Part shown: piece after piece, positions 40,072 through 48,816 of the stretch
Layout of the letters: each line of letters starts with the position of its first letter
How positions within the stretch are numbered: the stretch's first letter is position 1
NCBI RefSeq assembly: GCF_014202275.1
Contig: NZ_JACHGF010000002.1
Span: 248,001-312,000 of the forward strand
DNA: 64,000 bases
Source of the DNA: Rhabdobacter roseus
GTDB taxonomy: Bacteria; Bacteroidota; Bacteroidia; Cytophagales; Spirosomataceae
Reading direction: 5' to 3'
Notes under the pieces: model-generated
Told to the model about the DNA's origin: nothing
What the model saw: the letters and a program-made list of their open reading frames with translations, nothing else
The model's database searches: none
Position numbers and translations under genes: made by a program

Positions 40072-40250
40072 CGCTTGGTTTGGATTTAGTGATACATAAA
40101 GATAACTAAATCATTTTGTTAACTGCAAGGGGAGGGGGGCGAAGTTACTTTTTAACCTCTCTCAATGCATCAGCCAAATAGCCAACGTGAAATTTTGGCA
40201 ACGTAGCCAAATTCATTATGAGAGGTAAATCCGTAAAAAAAGTGATTCGA

Positions 40251-40307
40251 AAGTGTTACTTGGAAATTACAAAAATAGGTCGATTCTGTAATTTGCAAAT
40301 AACACTT
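40251..40307. repeat. 21-bp inverted repeat downstream of mnmE
   Basis: Arms 40251-40271 and 40287-40307 match in 19 of 21 positions around a 15-base spacer (core AAGTGTTA...AAATTACA). It lies about 50 bp beyond the mnmE stop and leftward is followed at a short distance by CACTTTTTTT. It may act as a terminator, or be a small palindromic repeat. The rest of the gap from 40072 to 40355 shows no gene. Confidence 0.6.
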
Positions 40308-40355
40308 TAGGGGTACTCTTTTAATTTGTTACCTTATCTACTGCTCGAGTAGTGG

Positions 40356-42239
40356 CTATTTCCCGATACAAAATTTACTGAAAATATTGGCCAGCAGGTC
40401 GTCACTGACGATGGTGCCGGTGATCTCGCCGAGGTGGTGCAGGGCCAGGCGGATGTCCTGCGCCAGGAAATCGCCGGTGATGCCCAGGTCGAGGCCGGTC
40501 AGTACCTCTTGCAACGCTTCGGAGGCTTTGACGAGCTGCTCGTAGTGGCGCAGGTTGGTCACGACGGTGTCGGAGGTACTTTGGGAAAGTACCTGCGCCG
40601 TAAGGGCTCGTTTGAGGGCATCGAGGCCTTGTTGGGTTTGGGCGGAGATGGGTATTACCTCAACCCCTAGCCCCTTCTCCTTGGAGGAGAAGGGGGACTG
40701 CTTAGAAAGAAGGGGAGATTGTTTCTCTTTCTTTTGGATTAAGCCTTGTTTCGCTTCAACAGCCTCTACCAGTTTGGCCAGGGCGAGCTCTGTATCGTAA
40801 AATACCTCTTGATTCGTGAATCGAATGACGTCAATGTTGTAGAGTCGCTTTAACTCTTCAGTTCGGGCGGTGTCGTATTGGCGTTGGTCGGTTTCCTCGT
40901 GTACCGAACCGTCCAGCTCGATACCCAGGCGGTACTCGGCGCAAAAAAAGTCCAGTACAAAACCTTCTTCTACCGGGTACTGCCGACGAAACTTCCAACC
41001 ATTGAGCTGGCGATTACGGAGTAGTTCCCACAGAAGTACCTCCGCCTCGGTGGCGGTTTGGCGGAGGTGGCGGGCATTCTCCAATACCGGCTCGGGGATT
41101 TTCTGGATGAGGGATTTATACACCTCAACCCCTAGCCCCTTCTCCTTGGAGGAGAAGGGGGATTTTTCCCCTCTCCTGCTAGGAGAGGGGCCAGGGACGG
41201 TACGCCGCGCGGTGAGGTCCACCTTATTCCTCACCCAAAGTACCTTTTTATCGGCGGGCAAATCCGCCGCCAGGGCCTGTACGTCGGCCAGGGTTTCGTC
41301 ACTGTCGAAGAGAAGCAGCACGATGTCGGCTTTGTGCATGGCCTGGCGTGAGCGCTCAATCCCGATGGACTCCACCAGGTCGGTGGTTTCGCGGATACCG
41401 GCCGTGTCGATGAAGCGGAATTTCAGGCCGTCGAGCACCATCGTATCCTCGATCACGTCGCGCGTGGTACCGGCGATGGCCGTCACGATGGCCTTTTCTT
41501 CGTTGAGCAGGGCGTTCAGTAGCGTTGATTTCCCCACGTTGGGCGCGCCGATGATGGCTACCGGTACCCCTTCCTTGAGGGCGTTGCCGTAGTCGAAAGA
41601 CTCCACGAGCGGGGCTATCGCGCGGAGCAGGTCCAGGATGAGGCGGCGGAGGTCGTCGCGCTGGGCAAATTCCACGTCTTCTTCGCCAAAGTCCAGCTCC
41701 AGCTCCACCAGCGAGGCAAAATGGATCAGTTCCTGGCGCAGGGCGGCTAGTTTTTTAGAAAACCCGCCCCGCAGCTGGTTGATGGCCGTCCGGTGGCTGG
41801 CGGCGGAGTCGGCGGCAATGAGGTCGGCCACGGCTTCGGCTTGTACGAGGTCGAACTGGCCGTTGAGAAAAGCCCGCTGGGTGAATTCGCCCGGACGCGC
41901 CAGCCGGGCGCCCTGCTGCACGAGCAGCTTCAGGATCTGGCGAATGACGTAGTCGGAGCCGTGGCAGGCAATCTCAACCACGTCTTCTTTGGTGAAGGAG
42001 CGGGGCGATTTAAAAACCGAGATAAGTACTTCGTCCACGAGCGTGCCGTCGGCCTCCCGAATGGTACCGAAGTGGATGGTGTGGCTGTCGACCTGGGCGG
42101 GGTGACGACCGCGAAAAATGCGGTGAACGAGGTCGAAGGTCCCTTGGCCCGACACCCGAATGACGCCGATGGCACCCACGCCCGAGGGCGTAGCCACGGC
42201 ACAAATAGCTTCCTGCTGTTGAATGGGTACTTGGTTCAT
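40356..42239 (-). CDS. mnmE: tRNA modification GTPase MnmE with an inserted DUF559 endonuclease domain
   Basis: I start at ATG 42239 (MNQVPIQQQEAICAVATPSGVGAIGVIR), giving 627 residues; MnmE is normally about 460. N-terminal tetrahydrofolate-binding domain, helical domain and GTPase motifs are present: G1 GAPNVGKST (231-239), G3 DTAG (278-281), G4 NKVD (338-341), G5 ISAQ (531-534), and the C-terminal FCIGK. Residues ~343-528 are foreign: they carry a DUF559 domain (381-496) between two copies of SPFSSKEKGLGVEV. The frame is intact, so one 627-residue protein is predicted. MnmE with MnmG modifies the wobble U of tRNAs. Confidence 0.95.
   Translation of the reverse strand: MNQVPIQQQEAICAVATPSGVGAIGVIRVSGQGTFDLVHRIFRGRHPAQVDSHTIHFGTIREADGTLVDEVLISVFKSPRSFTKEDVVEIACHGSDYVIRQILKLLVQQGARLARPGEFTQRAFLNGQFDLVQAEAVADLIAADSAASHRTAINQLRGGFSKKLAALRQELIHFASLVELELDFGEEDVEFAQRDDLRRLILDLLRAIAPLVESFDYGNALKEGVPVAIIGAPNVGKSTLLNALLNEEKAIVTAIAGTTRDVIEDTMVLDGLKFRFIDTAGIRETTDLVESIGIERSRQAMHKADIVLLLFDSDETLADVQALAADLPADKKVLWVRNKVDLTARRTVPGPSPSRRGEKSPFSSKEKGLGVEVYKSLIQKIPEPVLENARHLRQTATEAEVLLWELLRNRQLNGWKFRRQYPVEEGFVLDFFCAEYRLGIELDGSVHEETDQRQYDTARTEELKRLYNIDVIRFTNQEVFYDTELALAKLVEAVEAKQGLIQKKEKQSPLLSKQSPFSSKEKGLGVEVIPISAQTQQGLDALKRALTAQVLSQSTSDTVVTNLRHYEQLVKASEALQEVLTGLDLGITGDFLAQDIRLALHHLGEITGTIVSDDLLANIFSKFCIGK
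40657..40697. repeat. 41-bp direct repeat, copy at one end of the mnmE insertion
   Basis: Identical to 41122-41162 over 41 bp. It contains a palindrome (CCCCTTCTCC/GGAGAAGGGG) and encodes SPFSSKEKGLGVEV in the mnmE frame. Confidence 0.95.
41122..41162. repeat. 41-bp direct repeat, second copy
   Basis: Identical to 40657-40697; followed at once by the hairpin at 41168-41190. Confidence 0.95.
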
Positions 42240-42329
42240 GGTACAAAGATGCGACTTTCCGGCGTTGGGTACTCCATGCTTTTGTGTATGTTTGTACAAA
42301 GACGCCGTCCGTCAGGTACTTGTTTGCTT

Positions 42330-42857
42330 ATGAAAATTTCGTCTCATTTCCTTCGCGTAGGGGTACTTTTGGTTTTGTGGGGTACTTTCACGCACTGCTC
42401 CACCACGACCATCTACTTGGTGCGCCACGCCGAAAAAGCGGCCGCCCCGGCAGCTGATCCGCCCCTGACCGAGGCCGGCCAGCAACGCGCCCGCGCCCTG
42501 GCCGATACCCTGCGGGGCCGCGGCGTGGGACTTATTTATTCTACCAACACGCTACGGACCCGCTCCACGGCCGCTCCCGTGGCCGACGAAGTGGGCGTGC
42601 CGATTCGTCCCTACAGCACCGACACGCTCTGGGAAGTGGCGCAGCTTCTCAAGAAAGTACCCCAGAAGACGGTACTGGTGGTAGGCCACAGCAACACGCT
42701 ACTGCCGTTGCTGGAGCAGTTTCCGGTCAAAGCCAGCCTGCGCGAAATCCCCGATAGTGACTACGACAACCTGTTTGTTGTCACGGTGCGGCGGCGTTTT
42801 TTGCTGCCCACGCGGCTGAGCCTGCGGGAAAGTACCTACGGGGTACTTACGCCCTAG
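42330..42857 (+). CDS. Histidine phosphatase family lipoprotein
   Basis: 175 residues from ATG 42330 (the frame is open further upstream only by overlap with mnmE on the other strand). Lipoprotein-like signal (VLLVLWGTFTHC) then YLVRHAEK, the catalytic RHxE motif of SixA/phosphoglycerate mutase-type phosphatases, and VVGHSNTL with the second His. Substrate unknown. It overlaps the next gene's stop by 4 bp (convergent). Confidence 0.87.
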   Translation: MKISSHFLRVGVLLVLWGTFTHCSTTTIYLVRHAEKAAAPAADPPLTEAGQQRARALADTLRGRGVGLIYSTNTLRTRSTAAPVADEVGVPIRPYSTDTLWEVAQLLKKVPQKTVLVVGHSNTLLPLLEQFPVKASLREIPDSDYDNLFVVTVRRRFLLPTRLSLRESTYGVLTP

Positions 42858-43882
42858 CGCCAGTACCGCTCCAACACGCCCGACTCGGGCCGTTGCATGG
42901 TGAGTAGCTGCGGAAAGATAGGTACCTGAAAGGCCAGATCAACCACGCGTTTTTCCCAGGTAGTGGGCGGTATGCCCAGCAGCTCGGCGAGCTCGTCGCC
43001 CAGAAAGTACCGCATCTGGGCCGCGGGGAGATTGCGTAGCGAAGGCGAAGGTACCTGCGCCTCGATGGTACTTAGTAATGCTTTGGTCAGGCCGCGCCCA
43101 GCTTCCGACGCCCGAAACTGCCGCCTGGCAATGGCGCGATCCAGCGTGTAGGCTTCCAGTAGCGAGCGCGGCAGAAGTACTTCTTCGGTACCCAGCAAGT
43201 ACCCCACCACGTTCCAGAAATGCAGGTAGGCTTCCTCTTCGGACCGCGTGGCCCGGACGTGGAGCTTGCGCAGGCCGCGCAGGATGACGTACGAGAACGC
43301 CAGGTTGGTACCGGCCATGTCTTCCTGGCACACGGGGTACCCCCAGGCGGGATTCCAGCGGCCGCTGTGTAAAGTAAACCAACGCACCGCCGCGTGTAGC
43401 AGCCGGATCTTGGCAATGCGCTGAAAATTCAGGCCGCTTTTCCAGTCGCGCTCCTGCATGATCCCAAACACAAAGGCCCCGGTTTCTTCCAAACGCTGAT
43501 GGGTTTTGGACTTGATTCGCTCCGAAATCCAAAGTACCTGAGCGCCGTTGGCCCCGGCATAGCAGTAGGGAAGCGCGTACGTACCCAGTAGCAGGGCAAT
43601 GAGCCGGTAATGCTTCCAAAAGAAAGCGATTCCCTGGTTAAATAGCTCTTGGTCATATGCTTTAGGTACTTTGGTATTTTGATCGATAAAAAATTTAACA
43701 TCGTTAGATTGTTCCGAAAAATCGAAATTGGCGTAATCGGTCAGGAACTTCATCAGCTCACCCACCGCGCGCGGACCACCCGCTCCGGCTACGGCAGCAA
43801 TGACCGCGTCGGCGGGGGCGTCGCCTTGCTGCCGGAGCGGGTCGAGTAGGCTATTCGGAAAAGTACGGGTATCTTTGCGCAT
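42854..43882 (-). CDS. DUF2236 (MpaB-like oxygenase) protein
   Basis: 342 residues. The segments IRLLHAAVRWFTL, GYPVCQEDMAGTNLAFSYVILRGLRKL and EEEAYLHFWNVVGYLLGTEEVLLP match the DUF2236/latex-clearing-protein fold, which binds heme in characterised members. Conserved His and Arg/Glu residues are visible in these segments. The substrate is unknown. Confidence 0.85.
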   Translation of the reverse strand: MRKDTRTFPNSLLDPLRQQGDAPADAVIAAVAGAGGPRAVGELMKFLTDYANFDFSEQSNDVKFFIDQNTKVPKAYDQELFNQGIAFFWKHYRLIALLLGTYALPYCYAGANGAQVLWISERIKSKTHQRLEETGAFVFGIMQERDWKSGLNFQRIAKIRLLHAAVRWFTLHSGRWNPAWGYPVCQEDMAGTNLAFSYVILRGLRKLHVRATRSEEEAYLHFWNVVGYLLGTEEVLLPRSLLEAYTLDRAIARRQFRASEAGRGLTKALLSTIEAQVPSPSLRNLPAAQMRYFLGDELAELLGIPPTTWEKRVVDLAFQVPIFPQLLTMQRPESGVLERYWR

Positions 43883-43962
43883 CTCGCGAAGGGGTTTGTG
43901 CTGGAAAGGAAACCCCGCGTAAAAGATTTTGGTTTAGTATAACAACAAATACCACTTGACCA

Positions 43963-44610
43963 GTGCTCCATTCTGAAAGTACCTTCACCGAGACTGCCCC
44001 ACCGACCGACACCGACACGCTGCCGGTGATGGAAGCTTTTTATACTTTACAAGGCGAAGGCAAGCAGGCGGGCAAAGCCGCGTACTTCATTCGCCTGGGG
44101 GGCTGCGACGTAGGCTGCCACTGGTGCGACGTGAAGGAGTCGTGGGACGCCCAGGCGCATCCCCGCCAGGGCGTCGCTGCTATTGTGGCGGGCGCCCTCA
44201 AGTACCCCGGCCGCATGGCCGTCGTTACGGGTGGCGAGCCGTTGATGTACGATTTAGGTACTTTAACCAAAAGCCTGCAAGAGGCTGGATTTCAGACGAA
44301 TATCGAAACGTCGGGCGTGTACCCGGTGACTGGGCGCTGGGACTGGATTTGTTTCTCGCCCAAGAAGTTTAAAGTACCCCACCCCGGTATTTATGAGGTA
44401 GCCCACGAGCTCAAGGTAATTATCTACAACCCAAGCGATTTTGCCTTTGCCGAGGCGCACGCCGCACGAGTAGCTGAGGGCTGTGCGTTGCTTTTACAAC
44501 CGGAGTGGAGTAGGCATGAACGGATGCTGCCGCAGATAATCGATTACATCAAAGACAATCCGAAGTGGCAAATGTCGTTACAAACCCACAAGTACATGGA
44601 TATTCCCTAG
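43963..44610 (+). CDS. queE: 7-carboxy-7-deazaguanine synthase
   Basis: 215 residues from GTG 43963; a later ATG at 44029 region (MEAFYTLQGEG) is an alternative start. Radical-SAM cysteines C48, C52 and C55 (LGGCDVGCHWCD) in the CxxxCxxC spacing typical of many QueE, plus TGGEPLMY and ETSGVYP. It makes the deazaguanine core of queuosine in tRNA. Confidence 0.95.
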   Translation: MLHSESTFTETAPPTDTDTLPVMEAFYTLQGEGKQAGKAAYFIRLGGCDVGCHWCDVKESWDAQAHPRQGVAAIVAGALKYPGRMAVVTGGEPLMYDLGTLTKSLQEAGFQTNIETSGVYPVTGRWDWICFSPKKFKVPHPGIYEVAHELKVIIYNPSDFAFAEAHAARVAEGCALLLQPEWSRHERMLPQIIDYIKDNPKWQMSLQTHKYMDIP

Positions 44611-44639
44611 AACGGAATTCCCGGAAAGCCCAGGCTCTG

Positions 44640-46538
44640 ATGCGCTATTTTTGTCTATACCTGCTACTCCTTATCCTGCTGCCGCCGCTGGCCGAGGCGC
44701 AGGAGGCCGTTTTATCCCGCCGTTCCCGCGAACTCTACGACAAAGCCAAGCTGGCCTGGCAGGAGCGGAAGCTGGACAACGCCCTGCTTCTTTACCAGAA
44801 ACTCATCGAGCTAGAGCCGGGAATCCCTGAGGCCAACCTGCGGCTGGGGCAGCTCTACGACCTCCACCGCCAGCCCGACCTGGCGCGCCACCACTACCAG
44901 CGCGCTCAGCTACTACTGCCCGACGCGCCCGAAATGGCCATGGCCTACCAGTGGCTGGGGCGGGATGCTTTCCAGCGCGAATGCTACGACTCGGCTGTGG
45001 TGTACCTGGACAAAGCCAAGGCGCTATTCCCCGCGAAATCGAACCCGGCGCTGGTGGTAGAAAAGTTCGCTACCTCCGCCCGCTTTGCCCGCGAGGCGAT
45101 CCGGAAGCCGGTGCGGGTTCGGAAAAGATCGCTGGGCGATACGGTTAATTTCTTGCATGCGCAATTTTTTCCGGTACTGACCGCCGACAACGAAACGCTC
45201 ATTTTTACGGGCCTAACGCCCGAGCGCAACGAGAATATTTACGTAGCCCAGCGCGACGGCGACGGCTGGGAAGTACCCGAGAGTATTTCTGAAAGCATCA
45301 ATTCGGCCAACAACGAAGGTACCTGCACGGTATCAGCCGACGGCCGTACGCTGGTTTTTACGGCCTGCAACCGCACCGACGGCTACGGTGGCTGTGACCT
45401 GTACATAACCTACAAAGACGGAAAGAAATGGAAGACTCCCCAGAATCTGGGCACGACCATCAACAGCCGCTACTGGGAGTCGCAGCCGTCGCTTTCGGCC
45501 GACGGCCGTACCCTTTACTTTGCCTCCGACCGCCCCGGGGGCCAGGGGCGCGCCGACATCTGGAAGGCCGAGCTGACGCCCGAAGGCGAATGGGACCAGC
45601 CCCGCAACCTGGGAGCTACCATCAACACGCCCGACGACGAAAACGCACCCTTCATCCACGCCAACGGGCGCACGCTATTCTACGCCTCCAACGGCCTACC
45701 GGGTATGGGCGGCTTCGATATTTTTCTTTCCCAACAACGGGACACCACCTGGTCGGCCCCGCGCAACATCGGCTACCCCATCAATACCGTAGCCGACCAA
45801 GTGGGGCTTTTTATTACATCCGATGGCCGCCAAGCCTACTACACCGACGACCGCAGCGACCGCGGCCAAAGGCGCTCGCTGATCTATACCTTCGAAGTAC
45901 CCGACACCCTGCGCCAGCTGTTTACGCCCACGCGCTACGCCAAAGGCAAGGTACTTGACCAGAAAACCCAGCAACCGCTGGCGGCTACCATTGAGCTGCA
46001 CGACCTGCGGAGCCAGGAAAAAGTGTCGGAGTTTTCGTCGCAGGCGGAAACGGGCCAGTACCTGGCCGTGCTGAACCGCGACAGCGAATACGCCTTTTAC
46101 GTGCGCCGGGAGGGGTACTTGTTCAAGAGCCTGACGTTCACCGTGGCGGATTCGGTATCCAACCTGCGGCTGGATATTCCCCTGGAGCCCATTGAAAAAG
46201 ACCGGGCGGAGGTACTTAGCAACCTCTTTTTTGCTACGGGCTCCTTTACGCTCGACGAAAAATCAAAGGTAGAACTGCGGCAACTGACCGAGTTTCTGAC
46301 CAAAAACCCCAAGGTACGCATCGAGATTTCGGGCCATACCGACGACGTGGGCAGCGACAAGGACAACCTCGAGCTCTCGCGCCAACGGGCGCAGGCCGTA
46401 GTAGCGTACCTGACGCAGGCGGGCATCGGTGCCGAGCGGCTAAGCGCCCAGGGCTACGGCGAAACGCGCCCGCGGCTACCTAATAGCTCCGACGAAAACC
46501 GCCAGCAAAACCGCCGTATTGAATGGCGCATTCTGTAA
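44640..46538 (+). CDS. OmpA family protein with TPR and PD40 propeller domains
   Basis: 632 residues from ATG 44640. Signal peptide (LYLLLLILLPPLAEAQ), TPR-like repeats (~20-140), PD40 beta-propeller blades (ADNETLIFTG, ADGRTLVFTA, ADGRTLYFASDRPGG, NGRTLFYASNGLPGMGG), a carboxypeptidase regulatory-like domain (~420-500), and an OmpA peptidoglycan-binding domain (SGHTDDVGSDKDNLELSRQRAQAV). The architecture is like PorE of the type IX secretion system, but many paralogues exist, so I do not assign it. Confidence 0.88.
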   Translation: MRYFCLYLLLLILLPPLAEAQEAVLSRRSRELYDKAKLAWQERKLDNALLLYQKLIELEPGIPEANLRLGQLYDLHRQPDLARHHYQRAQLLLPDAPEMAMAYQWLGRDAFQRECYDSAVVYLDKAKALFPAKSNPALVVEKFATSARFAREAIRKPVRVRKRSLGDTVNFLHAQFFPVLTADNETLIFTGLTPERNENIYVAQRDGDGWEVPESISESINSANNEGTCTVSADGRTLVFTACNRTDGYGGCDLYITYKDGKKWKTPQNLGTTINSRYWESQPSLSADGRTLYFASDRPGGQGRADIWKAELTPEGEWDQPRNLGATINTPDDENAPFIHANGRTLFYASNGLPGMGGFDIFLSQQRDTTWSAPRNIGYPINTVADQVGLFITSDGRQAYYTDDRSDRGQRRSLIYTFEVPDTLRQLFTPTRYAKGKVLDQKTQQPLAATIELHDLRSQEKVSEFSSQAETGQYLAVLNRDSEYAFYVRREGYLFKSLTFTVADSVSNLRLDIPLEPIEKDRAEVLSNLFFATGSFTLDEKSKVELRQLTEFLTKNPKVRIEISGHTDDVGSDKDNLELSRQRAQAVVAYLTQAGIGAERLSAQGYGETRPRLPNSSDENRQQNRRIEWRIL

Positions 46539-46568
46539 AGTACCCCGGCCGTTTGAATGTCCGTTGGG

Positions 46569-46600
46569 TTTGTGTTTTATCGGGAAAAGTTGCACTTTTG
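46569..46600 (+). promoter_or_regulatory. Possible trxB promoter
   Basis: TTTG (46569-46572), 20-bp spacer, CACTTTTG (46593-46600), one base from TAnnTTTG, 72 bp before the trxB ATG. Confidence 0.4.
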
Positions 46601-46671
46601 CTTTTGATTCTGTGTTGCGAGATAAGAAAATGATTACTTCGTATCAAGAACAACTATTTTATTGCTGAATC

Positions 46672-47628
46672 ATGACCTTTGAGAAAATTGATTGCCTGAT
46701 CATCGGATCGGGTCCTGCTGGTTATACAGCCGCTATCTATGCTTCCCGAGCTGGTTTAAAACCAGTACTTTACCAAGGTCCCCAACCCGGCGGACAGCTT
46801 ACCATCACGACCGAGGTCGACAACTACCCCGGCTACCCCGAGGGCGTGACGGGCCCCCAAATGATGATGGATTTAGAAAAGCAAGCCGCCCGTTTTGGCA
46901 CCGACATCCGCTACGGACTGGTGACGAGCGTCGATTTTTCTTCCTACCCTCACAAGGCGGTCGTCGATAATAAAGTGGGGATCGAAGCCAATTCTGTCAT
47001 TATTTCTACGGGGGCCTCGGCCAAATGGCTGGGCTTGCCCGCCGAGCAGCGCCTCAACGGCCGGGGCGTTTCGGCCTGTGCCGTCTGCGATGGCTTCTTT
47101 TTCCGGGGGCAGGATGTCGTGGTTGTAGGAGCCGGTGATACCGCCGCCGAAGAAGCCAGTTACCTGGCCAAGCTCTGCCGCAAGGTTTATCTGCTGGTCC
47201 GTCGCGACGAAATGCGGGCTTCACTGATCATGCAAAAGCGGGTCAAAGGAATGCCGAACATCGAAATCTTGTGGAATACCGAAACCGTTGACCTGCTCGG
47301 GAAAGAGGAGCTGGAAGGCGTTAAGGTAGTGAACAACAAAACCGGGCAGGAAAGCATCCTACCCGTGACGGGATTTTTCGTAGCCATTGGCCATAAGCCT
47401 AACACCGAACTTTTTACCGAGTACCTGGAGCTGGACGAAGCGGGCTACATCAAAACGGTGAAGGGAAGTACCCGCACCAACGTAGAAGGCGTATTTGCCT
47501 GCGGGGACGCCCAGGACAACATCTACCGGCAGGCCGTTACGGCGGCGGGTACCGGTTGCATGGCCGCGCTGGACGCCGAACGCTTCCTGGCCGAGCGCTC
47601 GGTGATGGTGGAAGAGCAGGTGATTTAA
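46672..47628 (+). CDS. trxB: Thioredoxin reductase
   Basis: 318 residues. FAD motif GSGPAG (12-17), redox disulfide CAVC (C136/C139), NADPH motif GAGDTAAEEA, and the C-terminal FAD segment FACGDAQD. Keeps thioredoxin reduced. Monocistronic. Confidence 0.97.
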   Translation: MTFEKIDCLIIGSGPAGYTAAIYASRAGLKPVLYQGPQPGGQLTITTEVDNYPGYPEGVTGPQMMMDLEKQAARFGTDIRYGLVTSVDFSSYPHKAVVDNKVGIEANSVIISTGASAKWLGLPAEQRLNGRGVSACAVCDGFFFRGQDVVVVGAGDTAAEEASYLAKLCRKVYLLVRRDEMRASLIMQKRVKGMPNIEILWNTETVDLLGKEELEGVKVVNNKTGQESILPVTGFFVAIGHKPNTELFTEYLELDEAGYIKTVKGSTRTNVEGVFACGDAQDNIYRQAVTAAGTGCMAALDAERFLAERSVMVEEQVI

Positions 47629-47714
47629 AAATCAAAATAGGTTATTATTATAGGTAGCGGGGCTGGGTTAGCGTTGATTTGGTAGTACACCCTCTCTATA
47701 CGTGTTGATCAATT

Positions 47715-48803
47715 ATGAAAAAAAAGCTTCTCATTGGATGTTGGTGCTTGGTTGTGTGTTTGGTAGTATCGTGGGATACGAACGCCCAGGAGCGGGGGAA
47801 ATTCAAGAAAAATCCACAGATTAAGCAGAGCGGCACGAATACCCACACGCCCAATCCCAATTTTCCGGCCGTAGAGCCCCAGGCCAGCCCCGAAGCCGAT
47901 TTTAAAGTCGAAACCTCCACCATCAATTTCCAGAGCCAGTTTGAGCCCGCCAAGCCACTTAACCCCGTGGTGAGCGAAGATACCAGTACCATCGACGAAG
48001 GCGAGACCAGCGTACTCGAGGTAGTGGACTCCATGATGGTGGGCGATGAGTGGGTGAAGATTGCTGATTACTACGTCATATGGGACTCCCGGACCATCGA
48101 TCCCTACAACATGAATCCCCTGGAGTTTGACGAAACCATCGATCTCAAGCTCTACGATCCGGCCGAAAACCGGTTTTGGAACCTGCCGCTGGAAGGCGCC
48201 CGAACTACCTCTAACTTTGGGTTTCGGTGGGGGCGCTGGCACAACGGCACCGACCTGAACCTGGACACCGGCGATCCGATCTATTCTACTTACGACGGCA
48301 TGGTCCGGATTGTGGCCTGGGATGGCAGTGGCTACGGGCGCTTCGTAATGGTGCGCCACTACAACGGCCTCGAAACGCTTTACGGGCACATGTCCAAGCC
48401 CATGGTGGAATCTGGACAAATGGTGAAAGCCGGTGATCTGCTGGGGCTGGGCGGGAGCACCGGGCGTAGTACGGGGCCGCACCTGCACTACGAAAACCGC
48501 TACGAGGGCAATCCCTTTGACCCCAAACATATCTTTGACTGGGAGAACCAGCAAATTCGTTCGGATCATTTTCTGTTGACCGCCCGCGTGTGGGACCACC
48601 TGCGGGGGCGCTCGTCAAAAAGCGAGTACGAGGCGGGGGATAAGCCCGCTTACAGCCGCACGCTGCTGCACAAGGTACGCTCCGGCGAGACTCTTTCATC
48701 CATTGCGAGCCGCTACGGCCTCTCGGCGTCGGCGCTGGCCAAAAAAAATCACATTTCCCTTCGATCTACCTTGCGGGTAGGGCAGAAGCTCCGCGTAAAA
48801 TAA
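47715..48803 (+). CDS. M23 peptidase with C-terminal LysM domain
   Basis: 362 residues with a signal peptide (LLIGCWCLVVCLVVSWDTNAQ). Zinc-site motifs of lysostaphin-type peptidases are visible: RWHNGTDLNL (His and Asp) and GPHLHYE (HxH). The LysM module is HKVRSGETLSSIASRYGLSASALAKKNHI. It probably cuts peptidoglycan cross-links during growth or division. It is followed 13 bp later by bshB1. Confidence 0.93.
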   Translation: MKKKLLIGCWCLVVCLVVSWDTNAQERGKFKKNPQIKQSGTNTHTPNPNFPAVEPQASPEADFKVETSTINFQSQFEPAKPLNPVVSEDTSTIDEGETSVLEVVDSMMVGDEWVKIADYYVIWDSRTIDPYNMNPLEFDETIDLKLYDPAENRFWNLPLEGARTTSNFGFRWGRWHNGTDLNLDTGDPIYSTYDGMVRIVAWDGSGYGRFVMVRHYNGLETLYGHMSKPMVESGQMVKAGDLLGLGGSTGRSTGPHLHYENRYEGNPFDPKHIFDWENQQIRSDHFLLTARVWDHLRGRSSKSEYEAGDKPAYSRTLLHKVRSGETLSSIASRYGLSASALAKKNHISLRSTLRVGQKLRVK

Positions 48804-48816
48804 TGAGTACTCATTC

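Larger units (their letters stand above)
40657..41213 (-). mobile_element. DUF559 endonuclease insertion element inside mnmE
   Basis: The inserted block holds a Vsr-like PD-(D/E)XK domain: ENARHLRQTATEAEVLLWELLRN, then FVLDFFCAEYRLGIELDGSVH with D430 and E441 as probable metal ligands, then DVIRFTNQEVF. It is bracketed by perfect 41-bp repeats, and its outer end has a second palindrome (CCCCTCTCC/GGAGAGGGG, 41168-41190). Length is a multiple of three in effect, so the host frame is preserved. It looks like a selfish endonuclease gene living inside a host gene. Confidence 0.85.

Noticed and set aside
40657..41162. Intein in MnmE
   Set aside because: No splice-junction Cys/Ser/Asn motifs or intein blocks are visible; the insert is a DUF559 domain with direct repeats, in a loop rather than at an active-site residue.
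40657..41190. CRISPR array in mnmE
   Set aside because: There are only two repeats, 465 bp apart, inside a coding frame; no array of short spacers exists anywhere in the window.
44640..46538. Firm assignment as PorE of the type IX secretion system
   Set aside because: The domain order fits, but Bacteroidota have many OmpA-PD40-TPR paralogues and no other secretion-machinery gene is nearby.
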